A stretch of 13,643 nucleotides of DNA, from contig CANHUD010000036.1 in assembly GCA_947463665.1 (NCBI GenBank), positions 1 through 13,643 of the forward strand, read 5' to 3'. Shown in pieces: positions 5,519 through 13,643 of this stretch. The DNA is from Sphingobacteriales bacterium. GTDB lineage: Bacteria > Bacteroidota > Bacteroidia > Chitinophagales > Chitinophagaceae. Position 1 is the first letter of the stretch, and every line of letters starts with the position of its first letter. Below the pieces are notes generated by a model. That model did no database searches. It was not told the origin of the DNA and was given only the letters and a program-made list of their open reading frames with translations. The position numbers were made by a program, and so were the translations under genes.

Positions 5519-8500
5519 ATGCACAATACTGCTTATGGGAATATTTTCCTGAAGGGAAAGTATTTCCCTGCTAAACTGTTGATTTATATGAAATTAACGT
5601 ACATCCTTCTATGCATCGCCTGCCTGCAGGTACATGCCAGCGGCTACTCCCAGAAAGTTTCCATTTCCGGGAAAAACCTAACACTGGAGCAGGTTTTCCA
5701 AGTGGTGAAAGCCCAGACAGGTGTGGATGTGCTCTACAATCCCGACCTGGCAACGAAGGTAAAACCCATAACCATTTCGGTTAAAAATACGGATCTGCAA
5801 ACAGCGCTGAAACTGTGTTTTCAGCATCAGCCGATCGATTTCATCCTGAAGCACAATACCATTGTTGTAACGCAAAAACAGGAAGATAAACTCGCCGAAA
5901 ACCGGATCTATGAGCTGCCCGCTCCTGCCTTCATCCCAATTAGTGGAAAGATCAGTTCAGAAACCGGCGAACCCCTGGCCAATGCCAGTGTGACCATCAA
6001 AGGAACGAGCAAGGGATCCACTACCAATGAGAGCGGTGTATTCATCATCGATGCCAAAGCAGGTGATGTGCTGGTTGTTTCCATGGTAGGCTATCAGCCG
6101 TTTGAGCTCACGATCGGTGCACAGACTACGCTCAATATCACCCTCAAACAAACCGAAACCAAAGCGGAAGAAGTAGTGGTGGTGGGATATGGCAAGCAAA
6201 AACGCCAGAGTGTGGTCAGTTCCATCAGCGCTATCAGCGGCAGAGAACTTCAGTTCCCTGCCCGTAACCTCTCTACTAACCTGGCCGGACAAATAGCGGG
6301 TCTTATCTCCATACAGCGAAACGGGGAACCGGGTTATGATAATGCCGATTTCTGGATCAGAGGGATCAGCACTTTTGCCGGTGGTACCCGTCCATTGGTG
6401 TTAGTAGATGGTGTACCCAGAAATTTCAACGACATCGAACCGGATGAGATCGAAACCTTTTCTGTACTCAAGGACGCTGCTGCCACAGCCGTTTATGGGG
6501 CAGAAGGAGCCAACGGGGTTATCATTGTTACCACCAAAAGAGGCCAGGCCCGGACACCCGTGATCACGTTCCGATCTGAGACCAGCGTGTCTCGTCCGGA
6601 CCGCTTACCCACATTTGTATCCTCCGATCAGTTCCTTTCGCTTTTTAATGAAGCGCTTCAGAACGATGGCCTGAGCCCGATCTTCCACGATACACTCATC
6701 GCCAAGTATAAGAACAACATCGATCCGGATCTTTATCCCAATGTAGATTGGATCGATGTGATGCTGAAAGACCAGACCCTCAAACAACGCTATACACTGA
6801 ATGTCCGAGGCGGATCCGAGAAAGCGAAATACTTCGTGTCCGGCGCGTATTTCAATGAAGAGGGTTTTTTCAAGAATGATCCGCGCAACCGCTACAAGAA
6901 CAACATCGGCCTGAAACGATTCAACCTGCGCAGCAACATTGATATGGATATATCAAAAAGCACCCGAGTTACGGTGGATCTTTCCGGCCAGTACCTGCTC
7001 ACGCAGTATCCCGGCACCGGCACCTCTACGATCTTCCGGCAGATGGTGATCACCCCTCCGCACATCTTCCCTGCTGTGTACAGCGATGGTACGATCTCCA
7101 CCTTCATACAGGAGCGCGATGCCAATATGCGTAACCCGTATAATATGCTGGTGAATTCAGGCTATGCAAAGGAATGGCGCAGTGCGATCCAGTCCGCTGT
7201 AAAGCTGGAACAAAAACTCAACTTCATCACAGAAGGCCTGACCTACCGTGCACTGGTAAGCTATGATTATGATGGATTCTTCGGTGCAAGTCGTTCCTAT
7301 AACCCCAGCCGTTACTATGCAACCGGACGCGATGCCAACAGCAAGCTGCTGTTCCAGCGTACTTTTGCAGGCTCTGAAAATCTGAGTGATCCGGCGGAAA
7401 GTTTCAGCGCAGAGAAGAAAGTATACATCGAAAACTCACTGAATTATTCGAGAGTCTTCAAAAAGCATTCGGTTGGCGGTATGATCCTGTACATGCAGAA
7501 AGAATCACAGCTGTATAATGAAGCGTTGGCCTTCCGTAAACAGGGACTGGTAGGTCGTGGCACCTATTCGTACGATAGCCGCTATTTCCTTGAAGCGAAT
7601 TTCGGGTATACCGGCAGTGAGACCTTTGCACCGGGGTATCGCTTCGGCCTGTTCCCGGCCATTGGTCTTGCGTACATCGTATCGAATGAATCCTTCTACC
7701 CCAAGGCCCTTAAATCGGTGTTGAATTCCGCCAAACTGCGCGGATCGGTAGGACGCACGGGTAATGATAATACCGGTGGTGCGCGATTCCTGTATCGCCC
7801 CACGTTCAACAGCGGTGCAGGAGGCTTTAGCCAGGGCATTACCAGCGGCGGTGCCTCTAATGGCTATGGCAATGGACTTACCGAGAACCGCTTTGAAGCA
7901 CCGTTCCTGTCGTGGGAAATTGAAGACAAGCTGAATGTGGGTATGGACCTCGGCTTTCTGAATAACAAGATCCAGCTCGTGGCCGATTATTTCAACTATC
8001 AACGCAGCGGCATTTTGCTCCAGCGCCGGACCATTCCCGCCAGTGTTGGGTTTCGTTCCTCTCCCTGGGATAATTACGGTCAAGTGAAATCATGGGGTTT
8101 TGATGGAAGTCTGGATGCGAACCATCGATTTGCGAATGGTTTGAAACTCAGTGCACGTGGAACCTTTACCTTCACCCGGAACAAGATCACGGAATACGAT
8201 GAACTTCCGCAGCCGCATCCCTGGATGGCCGTTACGGGAACACGCGTGAGCGAGAATACCCTTTACATTGCAGAGCGACTTTATACGGAAGATGATTTCA
8301 CATCGGTAGTAAATGCCAATGGTACCAAATCCTATACCCTAAAGCCCGGTTTGCCGATATCTACGTTGGGTGGGTTGCTGGGGCCCGGCGATATCAAGTA
8401 TGCCGATCTGAATGGCGATGGCAAGATCGATCAGTTCGACCGGAAACGCGGAGTAGGCAATCCATACACACCGGAAGTTATCTATGGTTTTGGATTCAAT

Positions 8501-8983
8501 GCGGAATACAAAGGTTTTTATGCCAGCGTCTTCTTCCAGGGTGCCGGACGCACCTCTGTTGTGCTGGGAGGAAATACACCCGAAGGATGGTTTCCGTTCA
8601 ACTGGGGATTTGACCAATCGAACTTCCGGCAGTTTGCGTTAGACCGATGGACGCCTTCCGTAGCTGAAAAGAATCCGGATTACCAGCCGCTGATGCCCCG
8701 CCTGCATACCAGCAACAGTAACAACGGAAACCGCGTGGCGAGTACCTGGTGGCTGAGAGACGCCTCCTTCCTCCGGTTGAAAAATGCTGAAATCGGCTAT
8801 AATTTTTCCACCCGCCTGCTGAGCCGGACCAAACTTAAAACCGCAAGGATCTACCTGATGGGGTATAACCTTGCCCTGTGGGATAAAATCAAATTCTGGG
8901 ATCCGGAAACCGGAAACAATACGGCCGGTAATGCCTATCCCAACAGCCGGATCTTTACGCTCGGACTGGAACTTTCTTTTTAA
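5519..8983 (+). CDS. susC: SusC/RagA-type TonB-dependent outer-membrane transporter with STN domain
   Basis: The 1154-residue product imports oligosaccharides across the outer membrane using TonB energy. The signal peptide core is MKLTYILLCIACLQVHASGYSQ, residues 24-45. An STN domain (about 47-119) is the part that contacts FecR. Then come a carboxypeptidase-regulatory-like domain (141-211), a plug (about 218-342) with SusC signatures VVVGYGKQKR and EGANGVIIVTTKRG, and a beta-barrel to the C-terminus, which ends FTLGLELSF. An EF-hand-like calcium motif, DLNGDGKIDQFD, lies at about 963-974. The first 23 residues precede the hydrophobic signal; such leaders are common in annotated STN-SusC proteins, but the ATG at 5588 is a possible true start. 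The susD gene begins 24 nt after the stop, forming a standard pair. Confidence 0.96.
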   Translation: MHNTAYGNIFLKGKYFPAKLLIYMKLTYILLCIACLQVHASGYSQKVSISGKNLTLEQVFQVVKAQTGVDVLYNPDLATKVKPITISVKNTDLQTALKLCFQHQPIDFILKHNTIVVTQKQEDKLAENRIYELPAPAFIPISGKISSETGEPLANASVTIKGTSKGSTTNESGVFIIDAKAGDVLVVSMVGYQPFELTIGAQTTLNITLKQTETKAEEVVVVGYGKQKRQSVVSSISAISGRELQFPARNLSTNLAGQIAGLISIQRNGEPGYDNADFWIRGISTFAGGTRPLVLVDGVPRNFNDIEPDEIETFSVLKDAAATAVYGAEGANGVIIVTTKRGQARTPVITFRSETSVSRPDRLPTFVSSDQFLSLFNEALQNDGLSPIFHDTLIAKYKNNIDPDLYPNVDWIDVMLKDQTLKQRYTLNVRGGSEKAKYFVSGAYFNEEGFFKNDPRNRYKNNIGLKRFNLRSNIDMDISKSTRVTVDLSGQYLLTQYPGTGTSTIFRQMVITPPHIFPAVYSDGTISTFIQERDANMRNPYNMLVNSGYAKEWRSAIQSAVKLEQKLNFITEGLTYRALVSYDYDGFFGASRSYNPSRYYATGRDANSKLLFQRTFAGSENLSDPAESFSAEKKVYIENSLNYSRVFKKHSVGGMILYMQKESQLYNEALAFRKQGLVGRGTYSYDSRYFLEANFGYTGSETFAPGYRFGLFPAIGLAYIVSNESFYPKALKSVLNSAKLRGSVGRTGNDNTGGARFLYRPTFNSGAGGFSQGITSGGASNGYGNGLTENRFEAPFLSWEIEDKLNVGMDLGFLNNKIQLVADYFNYQRSGILLQRRTIPASVGFRSSPWDNYGQVKSWGFDGSLDANHRFANGLKLSARGTFTFTRNKITEYDELPQPHPWMAVTGTRVSENTLYIAERLYTEDDFTSVVNANGTKSYTLKPGLPISTLGGLLGPGDIKYADLNGDGKIDQFDRKRGVGNPYTPEVIYGFGFNAEYKGFYASVFFQGAGRTSVVLGGNTPEGWFPFNWGFDQSNFRQFALDRWTPSVAEKNPDYQPLMPRLHTSNSNNGNRVASTWWLRDASFLRLKNAEIGYNFSTRLLSRTKLKTARIYLMGYNLALWDKIKFWDPETGNNTAGNAYPNSRIFTLGLELSF

Positions 8984-9007
8984 TATGTACGGTTTAATCA
9001 ATCAAGT

Positions 9008-10843
9008 ATGAAGTACTTAAAAATATTACTGCTGCTACTAACCATATCATCTATTAGTTCATGTAAGAAATATCTTAATGTATCAGATGAACTTGCCGGC
9101 GGACTGACCAATGTGGATCAGATCTTTGACAATCCCGCTCTGACCAGAAGCTGGTACTCCAATGTGATGTCGGGCATCCCGGATTACTCGATGATCATCC
9201 GGGCCGATTGGGATGCAGGTGGGCAAAACGGCCTGCATAACCCCTGGACCAGCATGACAGACGAAGTCAATTCTACATATGGAGATGCCCGAAATTATTT
9301 TATCAATGCCCGGAACTCCAGCAATATGGCCTTCCATCGCTGGACCATCCTCTACCAGCTGATCCGTCAGGCCAATGTCTTTCTGGAAAGAGCCAAGGTG
9401 ATCCCATCTTCCGGCACCTATTCCGACAAACTCGATCAGGATGAATTCGACAAACTGAAGACCAATGTCTTGTTCATGCGGGCTTACTATCATTATTTGT
9501 TATTCGAGCAGTATGGACCGATTCCGATTGTGAGCCGTTCGTACGTACTGACAGAAAATATTGATCTGCCCAGGAACAGCGTAGACGAAGTGGTCAACTT
9601 TATTGAGAAGGAACTGGATGACGTGATTCCGAAACTTCCGCAGGCGCCGATCACAGACGACCAGTTCAAAGCCAATCCAACCAAGGGAGTTGCCCTTGCC
9701 GTGAAGGCCAAACTGCTCATGTACGCCGCAAGTCCGCTCTTCAACGGAGGCTTTTCCGAAGCCGCAGATCTGGCTAATAAGGACGGAAAAAAACTTTTCC
9801 CGGCTGCCAGTTCAACCAAATGGAACAAGGCACTCGCCGCTACAACCGCGTTTATCAATTATGCCCAGGCAAATGGGCATACGCTGTATATTGCGCAGAC
9901 GAATGGCGTGGATGATCCGGATAAATCAGTATACGAAGTATTCCAGAGCTATAACAATGAGATCATCTGGGCTACGGCAAATAGCGGATGGGGTGGCATG
10001 AATGCAGACCGGCTGGAACGAAGGACCACTCCCCGCAGTCAACCCAATGGACTTGGCAGCACCTCTGTGGTTCAGGAACTGGTAGATGATTTTTACATGA
10101 AAGACGGCAAACCTATTGCCTCAACCTCCTTTTTGCCGGCCTCGAATCTGTATGCCGAAACCGGTTTCAGCAATTACAACGGCGTACAGGTGTTCAACAT
10201 GTACATCAATCGCGAACCCCGTTTTTACAATACCGTATTCTTTGCCGGTCGCAAATGGCATATTTCCAACAGCACCATCTATTTCCATGTTGGAACGCCC
10301 AATGACCGGAGCGGCCAGTCGCCACTGAACGGGTATATCATGTATAAGCGACTTAACAGAAGAGTATTCCTGAATAACCCCGGTGTGGCAAGTGTTTTTC
10401 GGCCATCCATTATTTTCCGCCTCGCCGAATTCTACCTGTTGCATGCAGAGGCATTGAATGAGGTAGAACCGGGGAATCCCGATGTGCTTCGTTACGTGAA
10501 CCTCATTCGTAAAAGAGCCGGTATTCCAAATCTGGAAACGCTGAATCCGGGTATTGCAGGCAATAAAGAGCTGCAACGGCTGGCCCTCCAGCGGGAAAGC
10601 CGTATTGAACTGGCTACCGAAGGACAGCGCTATTTCGATGTTCGGCGCTGGATGATCTGCGAACGGGCAGATGGCAGGCAGGGAGGTGATTTTTTTGGAA
10701 TGGATATGAATGGTGATGCCAACACATTCTTTAAGCGGACTAAATTCCAGACAAGAGTATTTGAGCGCAAACTCTATCTGTACCCCATCCCATTTGAAGA
10801 AATGCAAAAAAGCAAGGCCCTCGTACAGAACCCGGGCTGGTAA
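9008..10843 (+). CDS. susD: SusD/RagB-family glycan-binding surface lipoprotein
   Basis: The 611-residue lipoprotein (signal MKYLKILLLLLTISSISSC, lipidated at Cys19) is exported to the cell surface and acts as a lid and glycan catcher on SusC. The SusD N-terminal region covers roughly residues 20-250, with RWTILYQLIRQANVFLERA and LKTNVLFMRAYYHYLLFEQYG, the TPR-like helices that pack on SusC. The C-terminal region includes IIFRLAEFYLLHAEALNEV, YVNLIRKRAGIP and ELATEGQRYFDVRRW, and it ends with QNPGW, the normal SusD ending. It is somewhat longer than many family members, with extra sequence in the middle where the sugar site usually lies. It sits 24 nt after susC and is certainly co-transcribed. 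Ligand specificity cannot be read directly; the GH16 neighbour suggests a beta-glucan. Confidence 0.95.
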   Translation: MKYLKILLLLLTISSISSCKKYLNVSDELAGGLTNVDQIFDNPALTRSWYSNVMSGIPDYSMIIRADWDAGGQNGLHNPWTSMTDEVNSTYGDARNYFINARNSSNMAFHRWTILYQLIRQANVFLERAKVIPSSGTYSDKLDQDEFDKLKTNVLFMRAYYHYLLFEQYGPIPIVSRSYVLTENIDLPRNSVDEVVNFIEKELDDVIPKLPQAPITDDQFKANPTKGVALAVKAKLLMYAASPLFNGGFSEAADLANKDGKKLFPAASSTKWNKALAATTAFINYAQANGHTLYIAQTNGVDDPDKSVYEVFQSYNNEIIWATANSGWGGMNADRLERRTTPRSQPNGLGSTSVVQELVDDFYMKDGKPIASTSFLPASNLYAETGFSNYNGVQVFNMYINREPRFYNTVFFAGRKWHISNSTIYFHVGTPNDRSGQSPLNGYIMYKRLNRRVFLNNPGVASVFRPSIIFRLAEFYLLHAEALNEVEPGNPDVLRYVNLIRKRAGIPNLETLNPGIAGNKELQRLALQRESRIELATEGQRYFDVRRWMICERADGRQGGDFFGMDMNGDANTFFKRTKFQTRVFERKLYLYPIPFEEMQKSKALVQNPGW

Positions 10844-10856
10844 AACAACTTAGAAC

Positions 10857-10893
10857 ATCAGCAGTACCTGACATATGTGCAGGTACTGCTGAT
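10857..10893 (+). promoter_or_regulatory. Strong hairpin between susD and the GH16 gene
   Basis: ATCAGCAGTACCTG (10857-10870) pairs perfectly with CAGGTACTGCTGAT (10880-10893) around a 9-nt loop, starting 14 nt after the susD stop. Only a short TTTAAT follows, so termination would be weak. It may partly terminate transcripts, or protect the 3' end of susC-susD message and lower expression of the GH16 gene. Confidence 0.6.
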
Positions 10894-10929
10894 TTAATGA
10901 ATATCCTCACTTTATCGACAGCAATCATC

Positions 10930-12000
10930 ATGAAGATCAACTTGCTTACCTCTTTTATCTTTTCATTGATTTTAACTACGGCCGGAGCCTGCTCCAAAAC
11001 ATCGGATCCGGTAAGCCAGCCTCCCTCACTTTCGGTTAGCACCTCATCACTGGCATTTTCGGAAAAAGACAGTTCACAGTCTCTTCAGGTGGAAAGCAAT
11101 ACCGGAAATTATGACGTGAGTATACCCGCCGGGATCTCGTGGTGCACGTTCGAAAAAAATGGGAATACCCTGAACATTCGGGTTTCTGTTATGACATCCG
11201 TTACGGCTAAACGAAACACAGAGGTAACCATTTCAGCAGGAAGTGGAACCCAGAAGATACAGAAGATCATTACGGTGGCCCAGAACCGTGAGTGGAAGCT
11301 CATCTGGGAAGATAATTTCGATACCGACGGACCCGTAAACAACAGCAGATGGACGCTGGTTAGCAAGGGTAGTTCCGACTGGAACAAATACATGACCCCA
11401 TCCAACGAACTGGCCTATGTGCAATCCGGTAACCTGATCCTGAAAGGCCGTAAGACCGCCACGGGCTATGAAACCGGAGGCGTCAACTCATCCGGAAAAT
11501 TCAATTTCAAATACGGCAAGGTAGAAGTACGCGCTAAACTAAGTGCCGGGCAAGGCACCTGGCCGGCCATCTGGCTGATGCCGCAGCAATCGGTATACGG
11601 AGGCTGGCCGAAAAGTGGCGAGATCGACATCATGGAACATCTGAACAATGACGCGAAGATCTATCAGGTCGTACATACCCATTATGTAGACAATCTGGGT
11701 AATAAAACAGACCCGCCGTATTCCGCCACTCCTGCTTTTTCTGTTGGAATCTACAATACGTTTGGAATGGAGTGGTTCCCCGATCGAATTGATTTCACAC
11801 TCAATGGGGCTGTCACATTCACCTATCCAAAGAAAGCCAATGTTCCGCAGGATCAGCTGCAATGGCCCTTTGATCAGTCTTTCTACCTGATTCTTAACCA
11901 GGCACTCGGAGGCTCCTGGGTAGGAAGCATAAACGATGCGATCTTACCCGTTCAGACAGAGATCGACTACGTCAAAGTTTATGGCTTGAGGGTTTATTAA
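10930..12000 (+). CDS. BACON-GH16 lipoprotein, probable endo-beta-glucanase (laminarinase-like)
   Basis: With the ATG at 10930 the product is 356 residues and opens with a lipoprotein signal (MKINLLTSFIFSLILTTAGAC, lipidated Cys21). The in-frame ATG at 10897 would add 11 residues before the signal and touches the preceding hairpin, so it is less likely. Residues 34-118 form a BACON domain, often a spacer or binding module in gut and soil Bacteroidota enzymes. Residues 122-353 are a glycoside hydrolase family 16 domain with WPAIWLMP and the catalytic motif EIDIMEH: nucleophile Glu231, Asp233 and acid/base Glu236. The ExDxxE form with the extra residue is typical of beta-1,3-glucanases and lichenases. 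It would cut beta-glucan at the cell surface for SusC/SusD. Exact linkage preference is inferred. Confidence 0.93.
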   Translation: MKINLLTSFIFSLILTTAGACSKTSDPVSQPPSLSVSTSSLAFSEKDSSQSLQVESNTGNYDVSIPAGISWCTFEKNGNTLNIRVSVMTSVTAKRNTEVTISAGSGTQKIQKIITVAQNREWKLIWEDNFDTDGPVNNSRWTLVSKGSSDWNKYMTPSNELAYVQSGNLILKGRKTATGYETGGVNSSGKFNFKYGKVEVRAKLSAGQGTWPAIWLMPQQSVYGGWPKSGEIDIMEHLNNDAKIYQVVHTHYVDNLGNKTDPPYSATPAFSVGIYNTFGMEWFPDRIDFTLNGAVTFTYPKKANVPQDQLQWPFDQSFYLILNQALGGSWVGSINDAILPVQTEIDYVKVYGLRVY

Positions 12001-12030
12001 GCCCACAACCCAACCAAATCGTGAATTTGA

Positions 12031-12150
12031 TCATATGTACACGTGCTGCTGGTGGATTCCTCGCTTCGGATCAGAGGCATCTACAATGGAACGCTGCAAC
12101 TGGATATGCAGCAGCTGGAGAAAGACATCAGGGAGTTGAAGAAGGAATAA
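12031..12150 (+). pseudogene. C-terminal remnant of an SCO1/SenC-like protein
   Basis: After an in-frame stop at 12028-12030, a 39-codon open stretch reads SYVHVLLVDSSLRIRG, then IYNGTLQLDMQQLEKDIREL and KKE, ending at TAA 12148-12150. This is the form of the last strand and helix of SCO1/SenC copper-chaperone or thioredoxin-fold proteins (LLVD...RIRGIYNGT...L..DI..L.KE). There is no start codon near its beginning, and no upstream half with the CxxxC copper site, because the GH16 gene ends only 30 bp before. It is best read as a gene scrap left by insertion or deletion. The last 23 bp overlap the 3' end of the convergent phosphatase gene. Family match is from memory of the motif pattern. Confidence 0.5.
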
Positions 12151-13354
12151 CCCATCGCCCCACCATATTTCGCTTCCCCTTCATCACCACCTTCATATAT
12201 TTTCCCGCAACCGGCAGCAGCGGAAGAACAAACGATTCCTTATCCACCAGAACGGTCCCGAGTTTCTGATACCGGTCGCGGCCACCGGCTCTGTAGCGAT
12301 CCTCCATCGCTGCCCAGATGCTCACCTTCCCCTTTTTCTCCAGCGCCTTCCAGCTAAGGTGTACCTGTCCATCCCGTATAGCCGCCCTCGGCTCTGCTAT
12401 GGAAACTGCTCCGAGTAAGGGCACTCCATCCAACTCAAAGGCAATACTATCCGTAATGGATATGCCCATATGCCGCGCGATGGTTGGGTAGAGATCCACC
12501 ACTCCGGGAACACGGCCATGAGCCGCAAGTTTTTTATTGCTCACGATCCAGGTACTGCGTTCCCGCGGGCTTTGTCCGCCGTGATCCTTACCGGTAGCAC
12601 TATCGCGCCCATGATCCGTAGTGATCAGCAGCAGCCAGTCTTCGCCAAACTCTTTTTCCCGGTATTCAATGGCCTGCTGTATCCGTTCCATCTGCTTATC
12701 GAGCAGGTGGATGGCGCGGTCCAGCTGCGGACCATCCCCATACATATGGCCCATGTCATCGGTGTATTCGAGGTAGATCCACGACAAATCCGGCGCTTTG
12801 TCCCGAATGGCGGCGGCTGCCGCATCGATCACCTGTTCATCAATCCGATGCATGTAATCGCGCTGCTTATCGTGCGGAAAACGTAGGGTATCCAGTTCAA
12901 AACCATCGGCCACCACATCAAATCGCCAGCTGCCGGTTTGCGGCATGCCCTCTCCCGCCAGTTTGGTACGGTTATCCAGCCAGGAAGAAAAAATCCCCAT
13001 CGTTTTGGAGGGATCCGCTTCTTTCAACAGTCGGAATATCGAAGGATAACTGTAATTGGGCGAATCAATCGCATTGTCCCACACATTGTGCTTATTGGCC
13101 CAGGTGCCCGTCAGCAGGCTGTTGTAGCCCACCGCTGAAATAGTAGGCGATTGCGAATAACCACCTTTTTCCCCGCCCACATAGGCGCGCAGGTAACTGC
13201 CTTTTGCCGCTATGCGGTTGAACGCAGGTGCCGGATGTTTCTCCAGCATATCGGCGGCAATACCATCGGCTATGACAAACACCGTTTTTGTTTTTTTCTG
13301 TGCGATGAGTGGCTGAGCTATCAGAAAAGCGGAGAGGAAAAAAAGGAAACGCAT
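12128..13354 (-). CDS. Secreted alkaline-phosphatase-superfamily protein (nucleotide pyrophosphatase/phosphodiesterase type)
   Basis: The 408-residue protein has a signal peptide (MRFLFFLSAFLIAQPLIAQ, cut near residue 18) and acts in the periplasm or outside. It shows the metal-site pattern of the superfamily: Asp30 in FVIADGIAADM, a nucleophile region SPTISAVGYNSLLTG (Thr71 or Ser79), DDMGHMYG with Asp199 and His203, TTDHG with Asp247 and His248, and GKDHGG with His258. The spacing matches type I phosphodiesterase/nucleotide pyrophosphatase members with two zinc ions. The C-terminal part (about 320-405) is beta-rich and fibronectin-like (VHLSWKALEKKGKVSIW), probably an accessory domain. The substrate, a phosphate mono- or diester, cannot be set from sequence. 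It converges on the sugar locus and is unlikely to belong to it. Confidence 0.9.
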   Translation of the reverse strand: MRFLFFLSAFLIAQPLIAQKKTKTVFVIADGIAADMLEKHPAPAFNRIAAKGSYLRAYVGGEKGGYSQSPTISAVGYNSLLTGTWANKHNVWDNAIDSPNYSYPSIFRLLKEADPSKTMGIFSSWLDNRTKLAGEGMPQTGSWRFDVVADGFELDTLRFPHDKQRDYMHRIDEQVIDAAAAAIRDKAPDLSWIYLEYTDDMGHMYGDGPQLDRAIHLLDKQMERIQQAIEYREKEFGEDWLLLITTDHGRDSATGKDHGGQSPRERSTWIVSNKKLAAHGRVPGVVDLYPTIARHMGISITDSIAFELDGVPLLGAVSIAEPRAAIRDGQVHLSWKALEKKGKVSIWAAMEDRYRAGGRDRYQKLGTVLVDKESFVLPLLPVAGKYMKVVMKGKRNMVGRWVIPSSTP

Positions 13355-13452
13355 CGACCTGAAAATTTACTGTAAGCTACAGCGATGCACGCGATCTGCC
13401 AAGTGGTTGGGGCGATGTACCCTAAACTTTGCTACATTCGTTGTCTGATCGC

Positions 13453-13643
13453 ATGCAGTACTATTTCCAACTCCAGTTCCGAATGCTGGTCCGCCGCATC
13501 CGCGATGCAGGACTAAACCCGCTCCTGTTTTTTCCGCTGGCCCTGGCAGGGTTCGTCGGGCTTTCCCATCTGCTTTTCCAACGCAGTCCGTATGCAGGCT
13601 ACCTGATGAGCCTGATGGCGCTGATGGCAATGTTACCGCTAAC
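13453..13643 (+). CDS. N-terminal part of a membrane protein (runs off the right edge)
   Basis: An ATG at 13453 opens a frame with no stop to the window end, 63 codons plus two bases. It begins MQYYFQLQFRMLVRRIRDAG, a basic amphipathic cytoplasmic start. Two hydrophobic stretches follow: NPLLFFPLALAGFVGLSHLLF (about residues 22-42) and AGYLMSLMALMAMLPL (48 onward). This fits an integral inner-membrane protein, possibly the permease of an export system, but the visible part is too short to name it. It is divergent from the phosphatase across 98 bp. An imperfect -7-like AAACTTTG lies at 13424-13431 with no clear -33 partner. Confidence 0.7.
   Translation, partial: MQYYFQLQFRMLVRRIRDAGLNPLLFFPLALAGFVGLSHLLFQRSPYAGYLMSLMALMAMLPL

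Noticed and set aside
7505..8083. 192-codon antisense frame inside susC, and similar ones in susD (9083-9493, 10121-10807)
   Set aside because: All lie opposite well-supported domains of SusC and SusD and have no recognisable motifs or signals.
12021..12269. 82-codon frame MNLIICTRAAGGF... after the GH16 gene
   Set aside because: It starts at a GTG, is out of frame with the SCO-like remnant, and its second half is antisense to the phosphatase; no motif supports it.
12470..12886. 138-codon plus-strand frame opposite the phosphatase gene
   Set aside because: The minus strand carries the complete metal-site pattern of the phosphatase; the plus frame is a shadow.

Overview
The window looks like a chromosomal segment of a Bacteroidota bacterium, most probably Chitinophagaceae or a near relative. 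This rests on a SusC/SusD pair, an ECF sigma/FecR pair feeding a SusC with an STN signalling domain, a BACON domain on a glycosidase, a DUF1080 protein, and a tRNA promoter that fits the Bacteroidota -33 TTTG / -7 TAnnTTTG consensus exactly. Family-level assignment is inference.

Left part (1-2745): the minus-strand 5' part of a secreted DUF1080 (3-keto-disaccharide hydrolase-like) gene runs off the left edge. Next come a plus-strand tRNA-Pro(TGG) with promoter and terminator, then an AT-rich islet read on the minus strand. The islet holds a small lipoprotein of unknown function and an AbiE-type (type IV) toxin-antitoxin locus. The antitoxin gene abiEi looks intact and sits behind a promoter region packed with palindromes, including two identical 25-bp copies 62 bp apart. 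The toxin gene abiEii is broken twice: a 1-nt frameshift near codon 26, and an internal deletion that removes the nucleotidyltransferase core but keeps the C-terminal third.

Centre (2746-12000): a minus-strand outer-membrane beta-barrel protein lies divergently from a compact polysaccharide utilisation locus on the plus strand. The order is ECF sigma factor, FecR anti-sigma factor, SusC with STN domain, SusD, and a BACON-GH16 lipoprotein. The logical reading is that a beta-glucan is cut at the surface by GH16, bound by SusD and imported by SusC; the loaded transporter signals through STN to FecR, which frees the sigma factor to transcribe the locus. Inverted repeats lie between fecR and susC and between susD and the GH16 gene.

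Right part (12001-13643): just after the GH16 gene lies an orphan C-terminal scrap of about 40 codons resembling an SCO1/SenC protein, a likely scar of insertion or deletion at the locus boundary. A minus-strand secreted alkaline-phosphatase-superfamily protein follows, and divergent from it the start of a membrane protein that leaves the window.

The two partial genes at the edges and the SCO scrap were found by reading the sequence directly. The most noteworthy observations are the doubly broken abiEii beside an intact abiEi with an elaborate operator, and the SCO scar.
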